DNA from: Aradus depressus
Taxonomy: Eukaryota; Arthropoda; Insecta; Hemiptera; Aradidae
Direction of reading: 5' to 3'
NCBI GenBank assembly: GCA_963662175.1
Contig: OY759215.1
Location: 25,533,079-25,597,078, forward strand
DNA length: 64,000 bases
The notes under the pieces were generated by a model. It worked only from the letters and a program-made list of their open reading frames with translations. It made no database searches and had not been told where the DNA came from. Made by a program: the position numbers and the translations under genes. Positions within the stretch are counted from its first letter, which is position 1; each line of letters starts with the position of its first letter. Shown here piece by piece: positions 53,936 to 64,000 of the stretch.

Positions 53936-54318
53936 GAAATGTCAATGTCAAAATGTCAAGAGGGGAGAAATCACCCAGTGGTGACACTCCTTAGGCGCTG
54001 AGTTACTCTCATTTATAACTAATCACTGTCACTGCTGTTGCTAAGGAGGTCTCTAGGCCATTGGTGCTTAATGTGTCATTGTGGAAGTGTGACAGAATGG
54101 AAGGACACGTACTAGAGGATTATTGTGAAAATTAAGGTAGGAAAATATTTGCTTATGCTTGGATTTAGCAACTTCGGTGTCAAAAGTTATGTTAAGGTCT
54201 GTGTGAAATGTTTTGTTGGAGACGTAGTAAGGAGCATTGGCAATTGTAAGAATGTAGGGATTGGATGTGCTGTAGATTGGATGCCTTGGCAGAACCCCGG
54301 AGTATAACTTTTGTCTCA
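53936..54318 (-). mobile_element. LINE J2 3' end, minus strand
   Basis: The minus-strand frame (54,319 to 54,068) includes ANAPYYVSNKTFHTDLNITF and DTEVAKSKHKQIFSYLNFHN, then NPLVRVL, close to the J2 copy at 24.3 kb. A 3' UTR with CACCCAGTGGTGACAC and TGACATTTTGACATTG lies on its left. It is truncated at its 5' side exactly where LINE J1 starts on the other strand. Confidence 0.8.
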
Positions 54319-54329
54319 TTCAAAAAACT

Positions 54330-55010
54330 CTGGACAGACGACTGACATGGAACCCACATACACGCCTCTTACGTAATACACTTAACAAACGATTTAAAAT
54401 GCTTTATTCTCTTCTGCACAGACATTCAAAATTACCCTTAACACAAAAGCGTAACTGCTACACGTTTCTACTGAAGCCACTCTGGATGTACGGCTCACAA
54501 ATCTACGGTTCGGCTAAAACATCTAACCTGAAACGTATCCAGGTTTTCCAGTCAAAGACACTCAGACTCATTACACAATGCCCACCATACGTAAGTAACA
54601 GAACACTTCACAATGACCTCATGATAAACACAGTACACGACACAATTCAGGACCTTTTCAGACGTTTCCATAGTAAATTGCATTCACACCCAAATCCATA
54701 CATCCATTCACTTTTTTCACCACACTTGCCACACAATCCTCCCAGGAGATTGAAGAGGAGGTGCAACCGTGACTTAATATAATCCCAAATGACAACCCTC
54801 ACTTCTTGAAACAAAATCATAAAATCCCCATTCATTGTTAATAACCATAATATTCATTGTTTTAAATTTCGCCCTGAGGAGCTACCGCTGGGTGGCCTTC
54901 CTCTCTCACGCCAATCAAGTCATCCACATTCAATGAAGTCCTCTTGGTAGCTGGTTGTTGCGTCATGGTAACAGTTGCGACCAACATTATAAAGACAAAA
55001 TAAAAAAAGT
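54330..55010 (+). mobile_element. LINE J1 3' end, best-preserved copy
   Basis: An open frame from 54,330 to the stop at 54,782 encodes the C-terminal tail after the RT domain of a Jockey-type ORF2. Motifs are LDRRLTWNPHTRLLRN, LLKPLWMYGSQIYGSA, RIQVFQSKTLRLITQCPPYV, SNRTLHNDLMINTVHDTIQD and RRLKRRCNRDLI. The 3' UTR has GCTACCGCTGGGTGGCCTTC and CTGGTTGTTGCGTCATGG and ends in an A-rich stretch near 55,000. It has no catalytic RT core, so it is 5'-truncated although its frame is intact. Confidence 0.85.
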
Positions 55011-55139
55011 TTAATATAACTTAATAATTAACAATGAGGTAGGTACCATACATAAAATATTGTTATATTATAACAAAATAATCAACACAAAAAATCAACA
55101 ATTAAAATTTTCATCAGCCTTGGAGGAATCCCGGGTTGC

Positions 55140-55220
55140 AAGTCCGAAAATCCATTGTCTATTCCACAAAAATTTTTACATAAACTAATAGTTTCGGCAT
55201 TACACTATCATCAGGATATA
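55140..55220. repeat. Short dispersed repeat with hammerhead-like core
   Basis: Begins CCATTGTCTATTCCAC and ends AGTTTCGGCATTACACTATC then ATCAGG. On the reverse strand this gives CCTGATGATAGTG and GCCGAAAC. Confidence 0.45.
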
Positions 55221-55239
55221 TATATGTATTTGGACTTTG

Positions 55240-55510
55240 AAAACTATTCTTCATTGACCTATGAAACCATCAAAATGTATCTCTTTCCATAGCTGAGCAT
55301 ACTCCTTGCGATCGATATCCAGCAAAATACGTCTTATGAGCCGTACGGAATGTAATAAGATTCAGTTCAAAATCGGTTCTGCCATTGAAATAATAACTAT
55401 GACTCTTCGGACAAGGCAGATATTTGTAGCTTGTTTGCCGCTAACAAATTTCAATAACATTTCACTTTACAAATTACCTGAAAATTGATTAAGCCCCTTG
55501 TTCTATAGGC
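55240..55510. repeat. DR3 dispersed repeat
   Basis: Second copy of the family described at 53,330. Frames over it are by-products. Confidence 0.5.
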
Positions 55511-55879
55511 ACTTATATATTCAATCCACGTAAAACTATATAGATCCCAATGAGAAAATTAGTTGAGGAGGATTCTTCTAATAAAGGCGAATGATTTGTA
55601 GCAGATGGAGTTTCAATTTAAATTCCGCTCCCCCCTTCAGGTTCGACTAAATCATTCAGCCATTAGGTTTTGATTCAGGTGACTCGCTTGAATAAATTTT
55701 AAAAGTGAAGCACACTTCCCTCTCCCTAATTTATTTGTTTTTGCTTACGGGGTCTGGTCGCATTTCAATAGCCCATGGAGAGTCTATTCATTACAGACTG
55801 AATCTGAATTTACATTGTCAGTACTCCTAACCCATATTGAAAAGGTAGTGTCTATGGCATTTGGTAATGTAGCTAAAAA
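55511..55879. other. Sequence with no recognised feature
   Basis: Fairly balanced composition, no copy elsewhere in the window and no convincing frame. Confidence 0.4.
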
Positions 55880-56270
55880 AGTCGTCAGAATTTCGCTATC
55901 CCTTCAAAGCCAATCGAACCAATGGGCTAAAACTTATATAATGGCTTCTGAATCTTCATACTAAATTTTGTGTCGATACAATCATTACATTGGCAGTTAT
56001 TAGGATTTTTAGATTTGAACCTCCTTCTAACCCCTCTCTACCTTTCGGCTGACTCCGCTGAAAATTAATAGTTGTCGTTCTTATGGGGCTTTGAATTCAC
56101 ATATGAAATTTCGTGTAGATATATTTATTTTTGGATTGGTTAGACACAATTTTTTAAAATATTTTTGGATTCCGGAAATCGGAAAACATGAAATTTTGTT
56201 GAAAACTCCATGTCGAGTTTTTCACCGATTACATAACTTCCCCTATACTTTGGATAGCTGGGGTTGTAAA
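55880..56270 (-). repeat. DR1 copy, inverted
   Basis: Reverse-strand order from AATTTTGTGTCGATACAATC through CCTTTCGGCTGACTCCGCTG to CCGATTACATAACTTCCCCT, then GGATAGCTGGGG at the terminus. Confidence 0.75.
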
Positions 56271-57155
56271 AAGAGGGAGATTTCATTTGATGCGTTTGAA
56301 TAAATCAATAAAAATAACGCAACATTTGAAAGAATTATCAAAATTAACTGACGTTGCATTAAGTTCCAAATGGCATACTTTTTTGCATAAATTCGCCTTA
56401 AGTTGGATTTGACGATAATAATCATACTACATTCGGTAAGTTGTATTGAAATTCTTAAACTTTATGTCTGTCTTTGCGCTTTTGTCTAACTTTTACGTTA
56501 AGTGTGTACAACATCCTTATAAAGTGATGTAAGTTCTATATGAATATAACAGTAATGTTTTTGATTCGAAACTTTAAAAAAAACATTGAACACTCAAAAA
56601 CGTTCAACGTGTATATAATAAGCCTAATAAATAATAATGTATAACAAATTATTGTTTAAATAATATAAACAAAATAAATAGGTATATAAAAATATGTATT
56701 TTCATCGCTTTATGTATCAATGGATGTAAAAAAATAATTTTAAACATTCCTTAAATATAATATTTATCATAGATATACCTACCAACATATATAGTAAAGA
56801 ATCAGTTTCGAATCGAAAAACGTCTCAAGATTTGCTAGTAAATACGTTATATGCTCACATTACACTTACGTTTCTTTATAAGGATATTGTCTGTACTTAA
56901 AGTAAACATTGGACAAGAACGTGTAGTCAGTCATAAACTTTAAATATTTAAATACGACTTAGTAAAGTTATTAACTGGTATGGTTATTAACATCAAATCC
57001 AGCTGAAGGCGAATTTATGGTAAAAAGAAGTGCCATTTGAACCACTGTGCTGCGTCGGTCTGTCTATATGTTTTTCTATGGCATCTTTCATTTTTACGTT
57101 TAGTGATTTTACAAAAAAAAAAAAAAAGAATGTAATTTTCAGTTTAGTAGAATTT
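56271..57155. other. AT-rich sequence, no feature seen
   Basis: No open frame or repeat family was recognised. Confidence 0.6.
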
Positions 57156-57157
57156 TA

Positions 57158-57415
57158 ATTTTTTTTTTTTTTTTTTTTTTTCTTTTATTTATAAAGAAGC
57201 AACTGTTGCTACGGTGCAACAACCAGCATCTATGTTGGTAGGTATAGATATTTTGGCGTGAATGGCATGTGAGAGGAAGGCCACCCAGTGGTAGGTCCTC
57301 GGGACGAAAATTTATATTAATTATAAAAACAAGGGAAGAAATAAAATAAAAAATAAATAAATAAATTAAAAAAAAAATTATAAATAAATAAATAAAAAGG
57401 AGTTGAAGGGCAACG
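57158..57415 (-). mobile_element. LINE J1 3' UTR copy with poly-A
   Basis: On the plus strand a run of T is followed by TCTTTTATTTATAAAGAAGC, ACGGTGCAACAACCAGCATC and GGAAGGCCACCCAGTGGTAG. This is the J1 3' UTR in reverse with its poly-A tail. Only the UTR is present, so the insertion is strongly 5'-truncated. Confidence 0.82.
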
Positions 57416-58060
57416 ACAATTTTAAATTAACTACTTTTCTTAAATGTTATTAAGATTTGAAAATCTGGTAGATATGCAAACGTAGGCAAGTCAGGTTTTT
57501 GGAAATGATTTGTCCGAGGGGAAATTATCAGAAGGTAAAGTAATGAAATTTACGGTAATTAATTTCAGTAAAAGTCAAAAAGTAGGGGTTAACTTTCGGG
57601 AGGGAGGGAGGAGTGAAAGGGTTGAGACCATTTTAGATACTCTGACGATCTCAGGTAAAACCAGATCACGTTTCATGGCGGATAAGCCCTCTACGAGGGA
57701 AGAGAGAAAAAGAAAAAAAAAAAAAAAGGAGAAAAAAGAGAGAAAGAAAGAAAAAACAGAGGAAAGAAAACAGTTTAATATGAGAAAAAAGTTGAGAGTC
57801 GTTATAGTAGAATAAGTGAGAAACTTAGAGAGGGCTTCGTGATATCAATGCGGGATCCCTCCATATCACTTTAAGTGAGGCCGTTTGAGCGGTAGGGAAA
57901 AGTTAATTCATAAATTCTGTCCCTCGCTCAGCTTATATTGACAAGTCTTTATGTTACGTGAGGCCCAATATTATATTTTGTGACAAATATATACTACATT
58001 TTTGGAAAAAGTACGTTCATGTGACCGTAACAGCACTTTTTTTTATATACATATTGGAAA
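57416..58060. other. Sequence with no recognised gene
   Basis: A 101-codon frame (57,510-57,815) ends in a long Lys/Glu run encoded by a purine-rich tract and has no domain, so I do not annotate it as a gene. Confidence 0.5.
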
Positions 58061-58065
58061 CTGTG

Positions 58066-58290
58066 GTGAACGTGTTGGCTAGAGCGTAGGTAGGGCTTTG
58101 GTTGCATGGACACCACGGGTGCGGGTTCAAATCCTGTCCTGGGGAGTATTTTATTTCATAAATAAAATATCTCTCCCGGTGCCATGGATTTTGTAAGTAA
58201 CCCCGGTAATGTTGCCCGCTCCTGTGGGCTACACTTCCCCCTCCCTCTACCATCCAGTTAGAAGGAATTTTCACAAGGATGGTTATACCA
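58066..58290 (+). mobile_element. SINE-B, tRNA-like head
   Basis: A-box-like TGGTGAACGTGTTGGC, B box GGGTTCAAATCCTG, and the body described at 41,766 (ATCTCTCCCGGTGCCATGGA). The 3' part holds GTGGGCTACACTTCCCCCTC. The two copies are well diverged. Confidence 0.6.
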
Positions 58291-58575
58291 ACCATTTTTG
58301 TACATCAGTTTCGTTAATTTTATAAGAATTTGGCCAAAATCTAATCAGATCTAAGTTAGCACTTGCAACATCTTTATTTTCAAAGATCAAGTTCATAGCT
58401 ACAATCGTTTCAGCGTTGGAGCGCTCACAATGTTCTGCATACACTCACATAAACAACTTAAAAAAATGTATTCAGGGGGCCTTAAAATCTGAAATTTCGT
58501 TGAATACTCGATCTCGGATTTTCGTATGTTTAGAATACGTCCTTGCACAAAAGGTAAAAGAAAGTGAAAATTATT
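58291..58575 (-). repeat. M2 fragment and DR2 copy
   Basis: ATACCAACCATTTTTGTACA (M2) is followed by DR2 in reverse, ending CTCGATCTCGGATTTTCGTA. M2 next to DR2 is again the arrangement. Confidence 0.6.
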
Positions 58576-58589
58576 AAATATGTCAGTCA

Positions 58590-58910
58590 GTTATTATGAC
58601 TCATGCCCGGGCTTTAACTACGAGGTCATATCGCCTACTACCAGAGCGCTCTTTCGTCACTCTGGTGGACATGAGCCCGACTCTACTGTGACAGTTCTAA
58701 ATGTTTCTTCACCTAGGGTAGTGGTCTTTAACGAGTACCTGACATCGTACAGGCTCGGGACTATCGCTTAACGTCCCATCCGAAGGACGACATGCTTAAG
58801 TATATTTTGCCTTCCAGATAAAATAAACAAAGGGCCTCGGCCGGGTTTCGAACACACGATCTTGATCTCAGAAGGCAAGCACACATACCACTGAGCTTAC
58901 CGGCGCCTTC
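58590..58910 (-). mobile_element. SINE-A, nearly full-length
   Basis: Plus-strand order from TTATGACTCATGCCCGGGCT to GAGCTTACCGGCGCC. The telomere-like tail is missing and the body has small deletions. The B box is altered (GGGTTTCGAACAC on the plus strand). Confidence 0.88.
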
Positions 58911-58996
58911 TATAAATTATGTCGGAATACCTTTCTGCCGACAGTGTTGATATATTAGTCAATAAAATAAATAAAACAATGAACTTGTTAAACTTC

Positions 58997-59080
58997 TATA
59001 TTGTCTAATTCCACAAAAATATACACTTAAAGTGTTCCGGTTTCAGCTTACGCATCAAAGAGTTCAAAAGTGAAACGTTA
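58997..59080. repeat. Short dispersed repeat with hammerhead-like core
   Basis: Starts TATTGTCTAATTCCACAAAA and continues GTGTTCCGGTTTCAGCTTAC, with GAGTTC and GTGAAACG after it. The core is the most decayed of the set. Confidence 0.35.
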
Positions 59081-59499
59081 ATGTGACACAAAACAATAAT
59101 AATAAACAAATTCTTGGTTTTTATTTAAATAATTGAATAAAATAAAATTATAATTCGTTCTGTAAAACTAAGTTAACAGTAATATCCCAATATTATTTTA
59201 TATATTTTCTGAAAACATTCAAAAGCAACAAACTGCCTTTCGTGAATTTTCTTTTCTTAGAAATCAATACCCAATATTCAAATAGGCAATGAAAATCAGT
59301 TTCAGTGTGTTTTCATGAGTTTTAATGTTGCTCCATTTAGTTAACAGGTTCCTACACCATTAGTGGAAGTTATTTACTTATTTACATAACATGGGAATCC
59401 TATTTGTCAATTTGGTGTTCTAATAAATAACAATTAGCAGACGCTATATTAAACATTTTCCTATTACACAGAGGTTCACTTATTTACATAAAAACCCGT
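59081..59499. other. AT-rich sequence, no feature seen
   Basis: No open frame or repeat family was recognised. Confidence 0.5.
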
Positions 59500-59516
59500 A
59501 TATATATATATATATA

Positions 59517-59772
59517 ATGTGGTCATATAACAGGACTTTTATATACCAACCACATTCATACAAATAACCCTCCTCGCTCTCAAATACATTTCATATTGGC
59601 ATTACTAAGTATATGAAAGTCATTTTGTGGCATCGGTTTCTTTATTTCATTGTACAGCGTAATTCTGAGAGTGACTTTAATATACCCAGTAATGACAGTA
59701 TGAAATGAGTTTGAGAACGGGGACGAAAGTGATCTTCTCAAAAGTGGTTGGTATAAGAAAACCACATCACAT
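59517..59772. mobile_element. M2 palindromic MITE, both ends visible
   Basis: The left end ATGTGGTCATATAACAGGAC and the right end GTGGTTGGTATAAGAAAACC then ACATCACAT are inverted relatives. (TA)n tracts flank it on both sides. The interior has TTTCATATTGGCATTAC and its complement. Confidence 0.78.
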
Positions 59773-59838
59773 ATATATATATATATTTTTTTTTTCCTCT
59801 TTAAATTATACAATCAATTATAAAAATATATTTTTTGT

Positions 59839-60120
59839 GGGCGCCGGTAGCTCAGTGGTATGCGTGCTTGCCTTCTGAGCTCAAAGTCGTGTGTTCAAAA
59901 CCCGGCCGAGGCCTTTAGTTTATTTTATCTGGGGAGGTAAAATAAACTTAAGCACGCCGTCCTTCGGACTTTAAGAGATGGTCCCGAGCCTGTACGATGT
60001 CAGGAGCTCGTTAAAGACTACGGGAATAAAAATTTAGGGTAGGCAAAATTTAGGACTCCCATAGAAGAGTCGGGCTCATGTCCACCAGAGTGACGATAGA
60101 GCGCTCTGAAAGTAGGCGAT
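59839..60120 (+). mobile_element. SINE-A, 3'-truncated
   Basis: Full tRNA-like head (GGGCGCCGGTAGCTCAGTGG, then TGCTTGCCTTCTGAGCTCAA and a B box GTGTTCAAAACCC). The body is interrupted at TAGGCGATA by a (TA)n run in place of the 3' end. Confidence 0.88.
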
Positions 60121-60121
60121 A

Positions 60122-60166
<45 letters not shown>
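60121..60166. repeat. (TA)n microsatellite
   Basis: About 22 TA units replace the 3' end of the SINE. Confidence 0.92.
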
Positions 60167-60168
<2 letters not shown>

Positions 60169-61040
60169 TAATGTCTGCCCACCCTTACCACACCCCCGAA
60201 TTTGGTGCAATCGCTTATGGAACAAAAATCATTGCACGAATTGGCATAAAACCTTTTTGTATTGGATTCTAGCGAGCACTGGAAATGTTTCAGACTTCTT
60301 TCTAACCTACCCATGCCTTACCCCTGGATCTAACCCCGCATTTCGTCCATACGAATCTTATATATATATATATATATCTATGTGAAGCTTATAGGATGCG
60401 AAACTGTCGAAGCTATTGAGGTCAAACTTATGGGTTATGTTTGACACATCACTGGAAAGGTTTAAAAAGTGGTTTGACAACTTTTAATTTTAATTTTTTT
60501 TTAAATTACAAAAATAACCATTCCAACGCATGGCGGGTTTAGCTGGTAGGTTATAAAGTCAGCCAATTGTCTTAAGAAATGAATGAAATAGAGTAAGAAG
60601 GTAATTTCAATGGAAGATTTAAACTGATGATGTGAAGCATGGAAGCGGGGCCCTGATTGGCTCTCTGGGGGTGAAGTGGAGGTTCCTCATCCTCACAATA
60701 GCCAATCACAAGCCGTTCTTCGGTTCATTGGAATAAAAAGAAAAGGGAAAAAGAAAAGTAAAAAAGGAAAGGATGAGTAAAAAAGAAAGTGATGCCCATT
60801 ACACGGATCATTAGACAGCAAGTCTTAAGAAACAGACTTCTCAGATCCCCCTCCTTGAAACTGTAAAGAAGTTCTTAAGACAGCAAGTAACTACATCGCA
60901 TTTATTATTATTCCACTCTAAAATGTTCTTTTAACTTTTAACTTTTTTGTCCAGTAATTTTTTGTTAACGGTAATAATTACAAAAAAATATATGTGATGT
61001 GGCCATTACAGGATTAAAATTAATAAAAATAAAGAACTTA
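60167..61040. other. Sequence with no recognised gene; inverted CCAAT pair near 60,654
   Basis: CTGATTGGCTC (about 60,653) and TAGCCAATCAC (about 60,699) form an inverted pair of CCAAT-box-like sites in a locally GC-richer patch. They could be promoter elements, but no transcript or gene follows that I can see. An M2 end fragment (GATGTGGCCATTACAGGAT) lies at about 60,995-61,014. Confidence 0.3.
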
Positions 61041-61050
61041 ATTACTTTTA

Positions 61051-61240
61051 GGTTAGGTTTTATAAATCATGCCCGGGTTTAACAACGAGGTCATATCGCC
61101 TACTACCAAAGCGCTCTTTCGTCACTCTGGTGGACATGAGCCCGACTCTATTGTGGGAGTTCTACATTTTGCCTACCGAACCCACAACCTTGAGCTCAGA
61201 AGTCAAGCACGCATACCACTGAACTACCGGCGACTTCATT
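61051..61240 (-). mobile_element. SINE-A with internal deletion and target duplication
   Basis: Both ends are present, GGTTAGGTTTTATAAATCAT and ACCGGCGACTTC, but about 150 bp of the body is missing between TTTTGCCTACC and GAACCCACAACC. TTACTTTTA flanks it at 61,042-61,050 and 61,241-61,249. The duplication proves a retrotransposed copy rather than a random fragment. Confidence 0.9.
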
Positions 61241-61249
61241 TTACTTTTA

Positions 61250-61335
61250 TATTGTCTAATTCCAAAAAAAATATAAACATAAAGTGTAATGGTTTCGGCT
61301 TACACCATCGTGAGTTCAAATTTCGAAAGTGACAT
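61250..61335. repeat. Short dispersed repeat with hammerhead-like core
   Basis: Starts TATTGTCTAATTCCAAAA and ends GGTTTCGGCTTACACCATCG then TGAGTTC. On the reverse strand it reads CGATGGTGTAAGCCGAAACC. Confidence 0.42.
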
Positions 61336-61537
61336 TTAAGGTACCCGAACAATTAAATACCCGTTGTGCCATCACCAGGAACCGGCCTCAGTTCACCTAG
61401 AACCGTCTACCATCTCTCTGCTAATGGACTTTCAACACATCTTTGTAAAGCCCTTCTACTAGCATTGCTGTATTGATGTTTTTTTCACAAACTTAGAAAA
61501 ATTGATGCCACAAGGACCACCTTTATTCTATATTTCT

Positions 61538-61602
61538 TACTCAACCACCTTAACCACCCTAACCACCTTAATCACCTTAATAACCACTTTAACCACCTTT
61601 AC
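61538..61602. repeat. Short ACCACCTTA-type tandem repeat
   Basis: About seven imperfect 9-10-bp units (CCACCTTAAC, CACCCTAAC, CACCTTAAT). Confidence 0.85.
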
Positions 61603-61739
61603 TTATGGTTGGCCAGCATCGTATCTGGTTGAAGGCACTCCATTGACATTGTGGACAATAATGTTTTCAGAAAATATGAAGAAACAGTGTCACAAGGACA
61701 TCTTATCTTAAAGTAACATTTACATAATATAATCAAATG

Positions 61740-64000
61740 TGTTTGTATGTGGTAGTAAGATGTTGTGGGACGAGATTTCTCATAGAAATAAAAGACGTTG
61801 TCTTCCTATTGTCTTAATTCCGACAATAATAATATAATAAATATACATGCAGATAATTATATTTGCCTGTTATATAGCTTATTTTGAGCTTTGTGATAAT
61901 AGACATTATTGCATATATATTCATTTTATTGAGCTGAGTTTACGAAGCTCTTTCTTAGGCGACTCATGTATTTCGTTGTACTCGTACTCCTCCTAAACCC
62001 CTTTACCGATCACATTGAAATTTGCCACGATGGTAGTGGACACGGTGACGATGGTTTACTACTAAAAACATCTGAAATCGGACATACCACGGAGGAATAA
62101 TCACCGAAAAACGAAATCCACATTGAAATCAATTGAGAGACAAAATAGAATTTTTTGATTTCAAATGTAAAAATCCGGACGAAGCCCTTTTCGGTTTACC
62201 ATCGGACACAATTTTTTTTGAGCCGTTTTTTTCAGTGTTCTAACGTACAAACTTCGACTTTTTTTCAATAAAAATATTCACAGCTGTTGTTGCCTACAAA
62301 AAGGCTAGAAAAAATCCATTGAATTCAATTGAAATCTATTTAAAGTATTAATATATTCATAAAGAACATACAAAGTCAGAAGTTACTGATAATTATTAAA
62401 ATATTAACTGAGTTTTTCATACAGATATACCTGACTCAGTTCAGTTTTTGCAAACAGCAGAATGTATTGCACACCTAGTTATTATTGATATGTATTTTAT
62501 TTATTGTGTATATCATATTATTTTGAGTGCGATGAATAAAAATTATATCCCCTCCCTTTTGAGCTATTAGCCAGTGTTCTATTTGTCACCGCACTATACG
62601 GATGATAAGTAGTTTATTTTTTTTTGTTACTCTGTGCTTTATCTCTGATGCATTAATATTTTTGTTATTTGCCCATATTTATATTTTATATGCATTCATA
62701 TATGTGCCACTGATCGCTTATTTCAGTCAGAAGTGTGTTTTTATTCATTCTATAAATTGAAAAAATGGAAAACAATTAACCACAAATTCAGATTGATATC
62801 CGCCGATGACAATTCAGTTGTGATTCAGGTTCCTTTAAACATGTCTCAAGATAAGACATTGTATTGATCTCCGGGTTGAGTTAACTCAAGAAACGTACAA
62901 ACTCGTCTTGGAGATGAAAGATTCCTATATAATTAGATTTTATGCAGAGTGGCTGTTAAAGAGATTTGAAAATTCTCAACAGTTTCCCGCGGTTTATTTA
63001 TTTTCCATGACTGAGAAAGTGAGGGAGAAAAGTGAATTTTCACTGGAAGGGGGAGGACTCAGAACTCCTGAATAAATAGAAAAGTGAGTTTATATCGACA
63101 AAAAGAAAAAAAAAAACTTTATTATGATTTTATCGTCAAAAACTTTTCGAGGCCAAGGAACTGAGGTTAGGGTAAAGTTTACTGAAGACGAAGGATGGGT
63201 CTTTCAATCAACCATTTTTGTAAGGAACGTTTCAAGTTGGCTCTGAGAGTTCTCATCATCGATTGTAACGACGGGGAGATCTTTCAATTAGAGTTGGTTC
63301 TCCTTAATGAGATCAGAATACATTGAAGGCCTGGAGATCCATTTAATAATTGTTCCATTAAATTTTAACATCTGAGTCAATTATCTCGCAAACCTTATTT
63401 TTTATAACGCGTGACCTGAGGAAGGGACATAAGAACGTTCTGAAATATCGTCGTGAAAATGACACTTCTGGAAGAATTAAAAAAAATATTTACCATAATT
63501 TAAACTTAAATTAAAAATTATATCTACTGTATTTATTAGTATTATTATTTTTGTATTAATTTAATTTCTAGTGTTTATTTATTCTTTTCATTTTATTTTT
63601 TATCAGTATTTTTATAACTACTTCCTTATAAGACGGCTCCAGATATGGGGGACTCGCCGAGTTCCGTGATTCTCGGCTCGCCAAATAGTGTACATACATG
63701 CGGGATTTGCCCGATGTCCCAGTTTTTAGAAACAGCGAATACGTATAAGCCAAGTGCCATTCGAGTCCTTAATTAATCATCATGGACAACAGTGATGAAG
63801 TTATCATTACTGCCATTACAGTTATCAAACATTACCCAGCCATTCTCTTAAAGGCAAACCAGTTGGGTTAGTAAACGTCATCGACACCTGCCCCGCTTTT
63901 AATGCTGTCCTTGATTTTCTTTAAGGAAGTTCTAAAAGATGTCCTTAATGAATCTTCCTTTTCTTAAAATATGTGACAGAGTAATTTGTTTTCTATTCGT
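61740..64000. other. Repeat-poor sequence, no gene identified
   Basis: None of the dispersed families of this window occurs here. A short GC-richer open stretch at about 63,637-63,770 (frame starting MGDSPSSVILGSPNSV, 44 codons) could be an exon, but I see no domain, and an opposite-strand frame covers the same bases. The remainder is AT-rich. Confidence 0.4.

Noticed and set aside
57510..57815. 101-codon frame rich in Lys and Glu
   Set aside because: The C-terminal half is a purine-rich low-complexity tract and the N-terminal half has no motif.
60653..60710. Gene promoter marked by two CCAAT boxes
   Set aside because: Only an inverted pair of short matches. No downstream open frame, TATA box at a suitable distance or other support was seen.

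Overview
This is an AT-rich eukaryotic window built almost entirely of repeats. I found no host protein-coding gene, no rRNA and no functional tRNA gene. The transposon families (mariner, PIF/Harbinger, a Psq-like/DUF4817 HTH transposase, Penelope-like, Jockey-type LINEs, a Gypsy-type LTR element) and (AACCT)n tails on a SINE, which match the TTAGG telomere repeat, point to an arthropod. A repeat-rich crustacean such as a copepod would fit, but the species cannot be fixed from this sequence.

Layout. 1-2938 is a satellite with a 164-bp higher-order unit. 2.9-33 kb is a patchwork of dispersed MITE-like repeats, tRNA-derived SINE copies, 5'-truncated LINE ends, a deleted mariner (20.4-21.2 kb), a deleted element with 204-bp terminal inverted repeats (26.2-27.2 kb) and a Penelope GIY-YIG remnant (28.4-28.6 kb). 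33.95-34.47 kb is a large near-perfect palindrome. 34.7-39.4 kb is a second tandem array of 21 nearly identical units in two lengths, 214 and 232 bp. 39.5-40.4 kb is a second copy of the deleted mariner. 45,226-50,383 is a complete LTR retrotransposon with LTRs identical by eye. It carries an open gag frame but only a fossil scrap of pol. 50,693-51,564 is a deleted PIF/Harbinger element inserted in a SINE. 52-64 kb returns to dispersed repeats, LINE ends and SINEs, ending in about 2.2 kb where I see no repeat or gene.

How the parts relate. Nearly every recognisable coding segment belongs to a non-autonomous or broken mobile element that would need enzymes supplied from elsewhere. Nested insertions give relative ages: a SINE lies inside a palindromic MITE, the Harbinger element lies inside a SINE, and the LTR element looks youngest. 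The satellite at the left edge resembles the internal sequence of the dispersed MITE that adjoins it. The most useful items are the gag-only LTR element, the Harbinger derivative with the ends of two convergent genes fused, two mariner copies sharing one internal deletion, the SINE with a telomere-like tail, and the two tandem arrays. Repeat family labels (DR1, DR2, DR3, M2, SINE-A, SINE-B, J1-J4) are mine, not database names.
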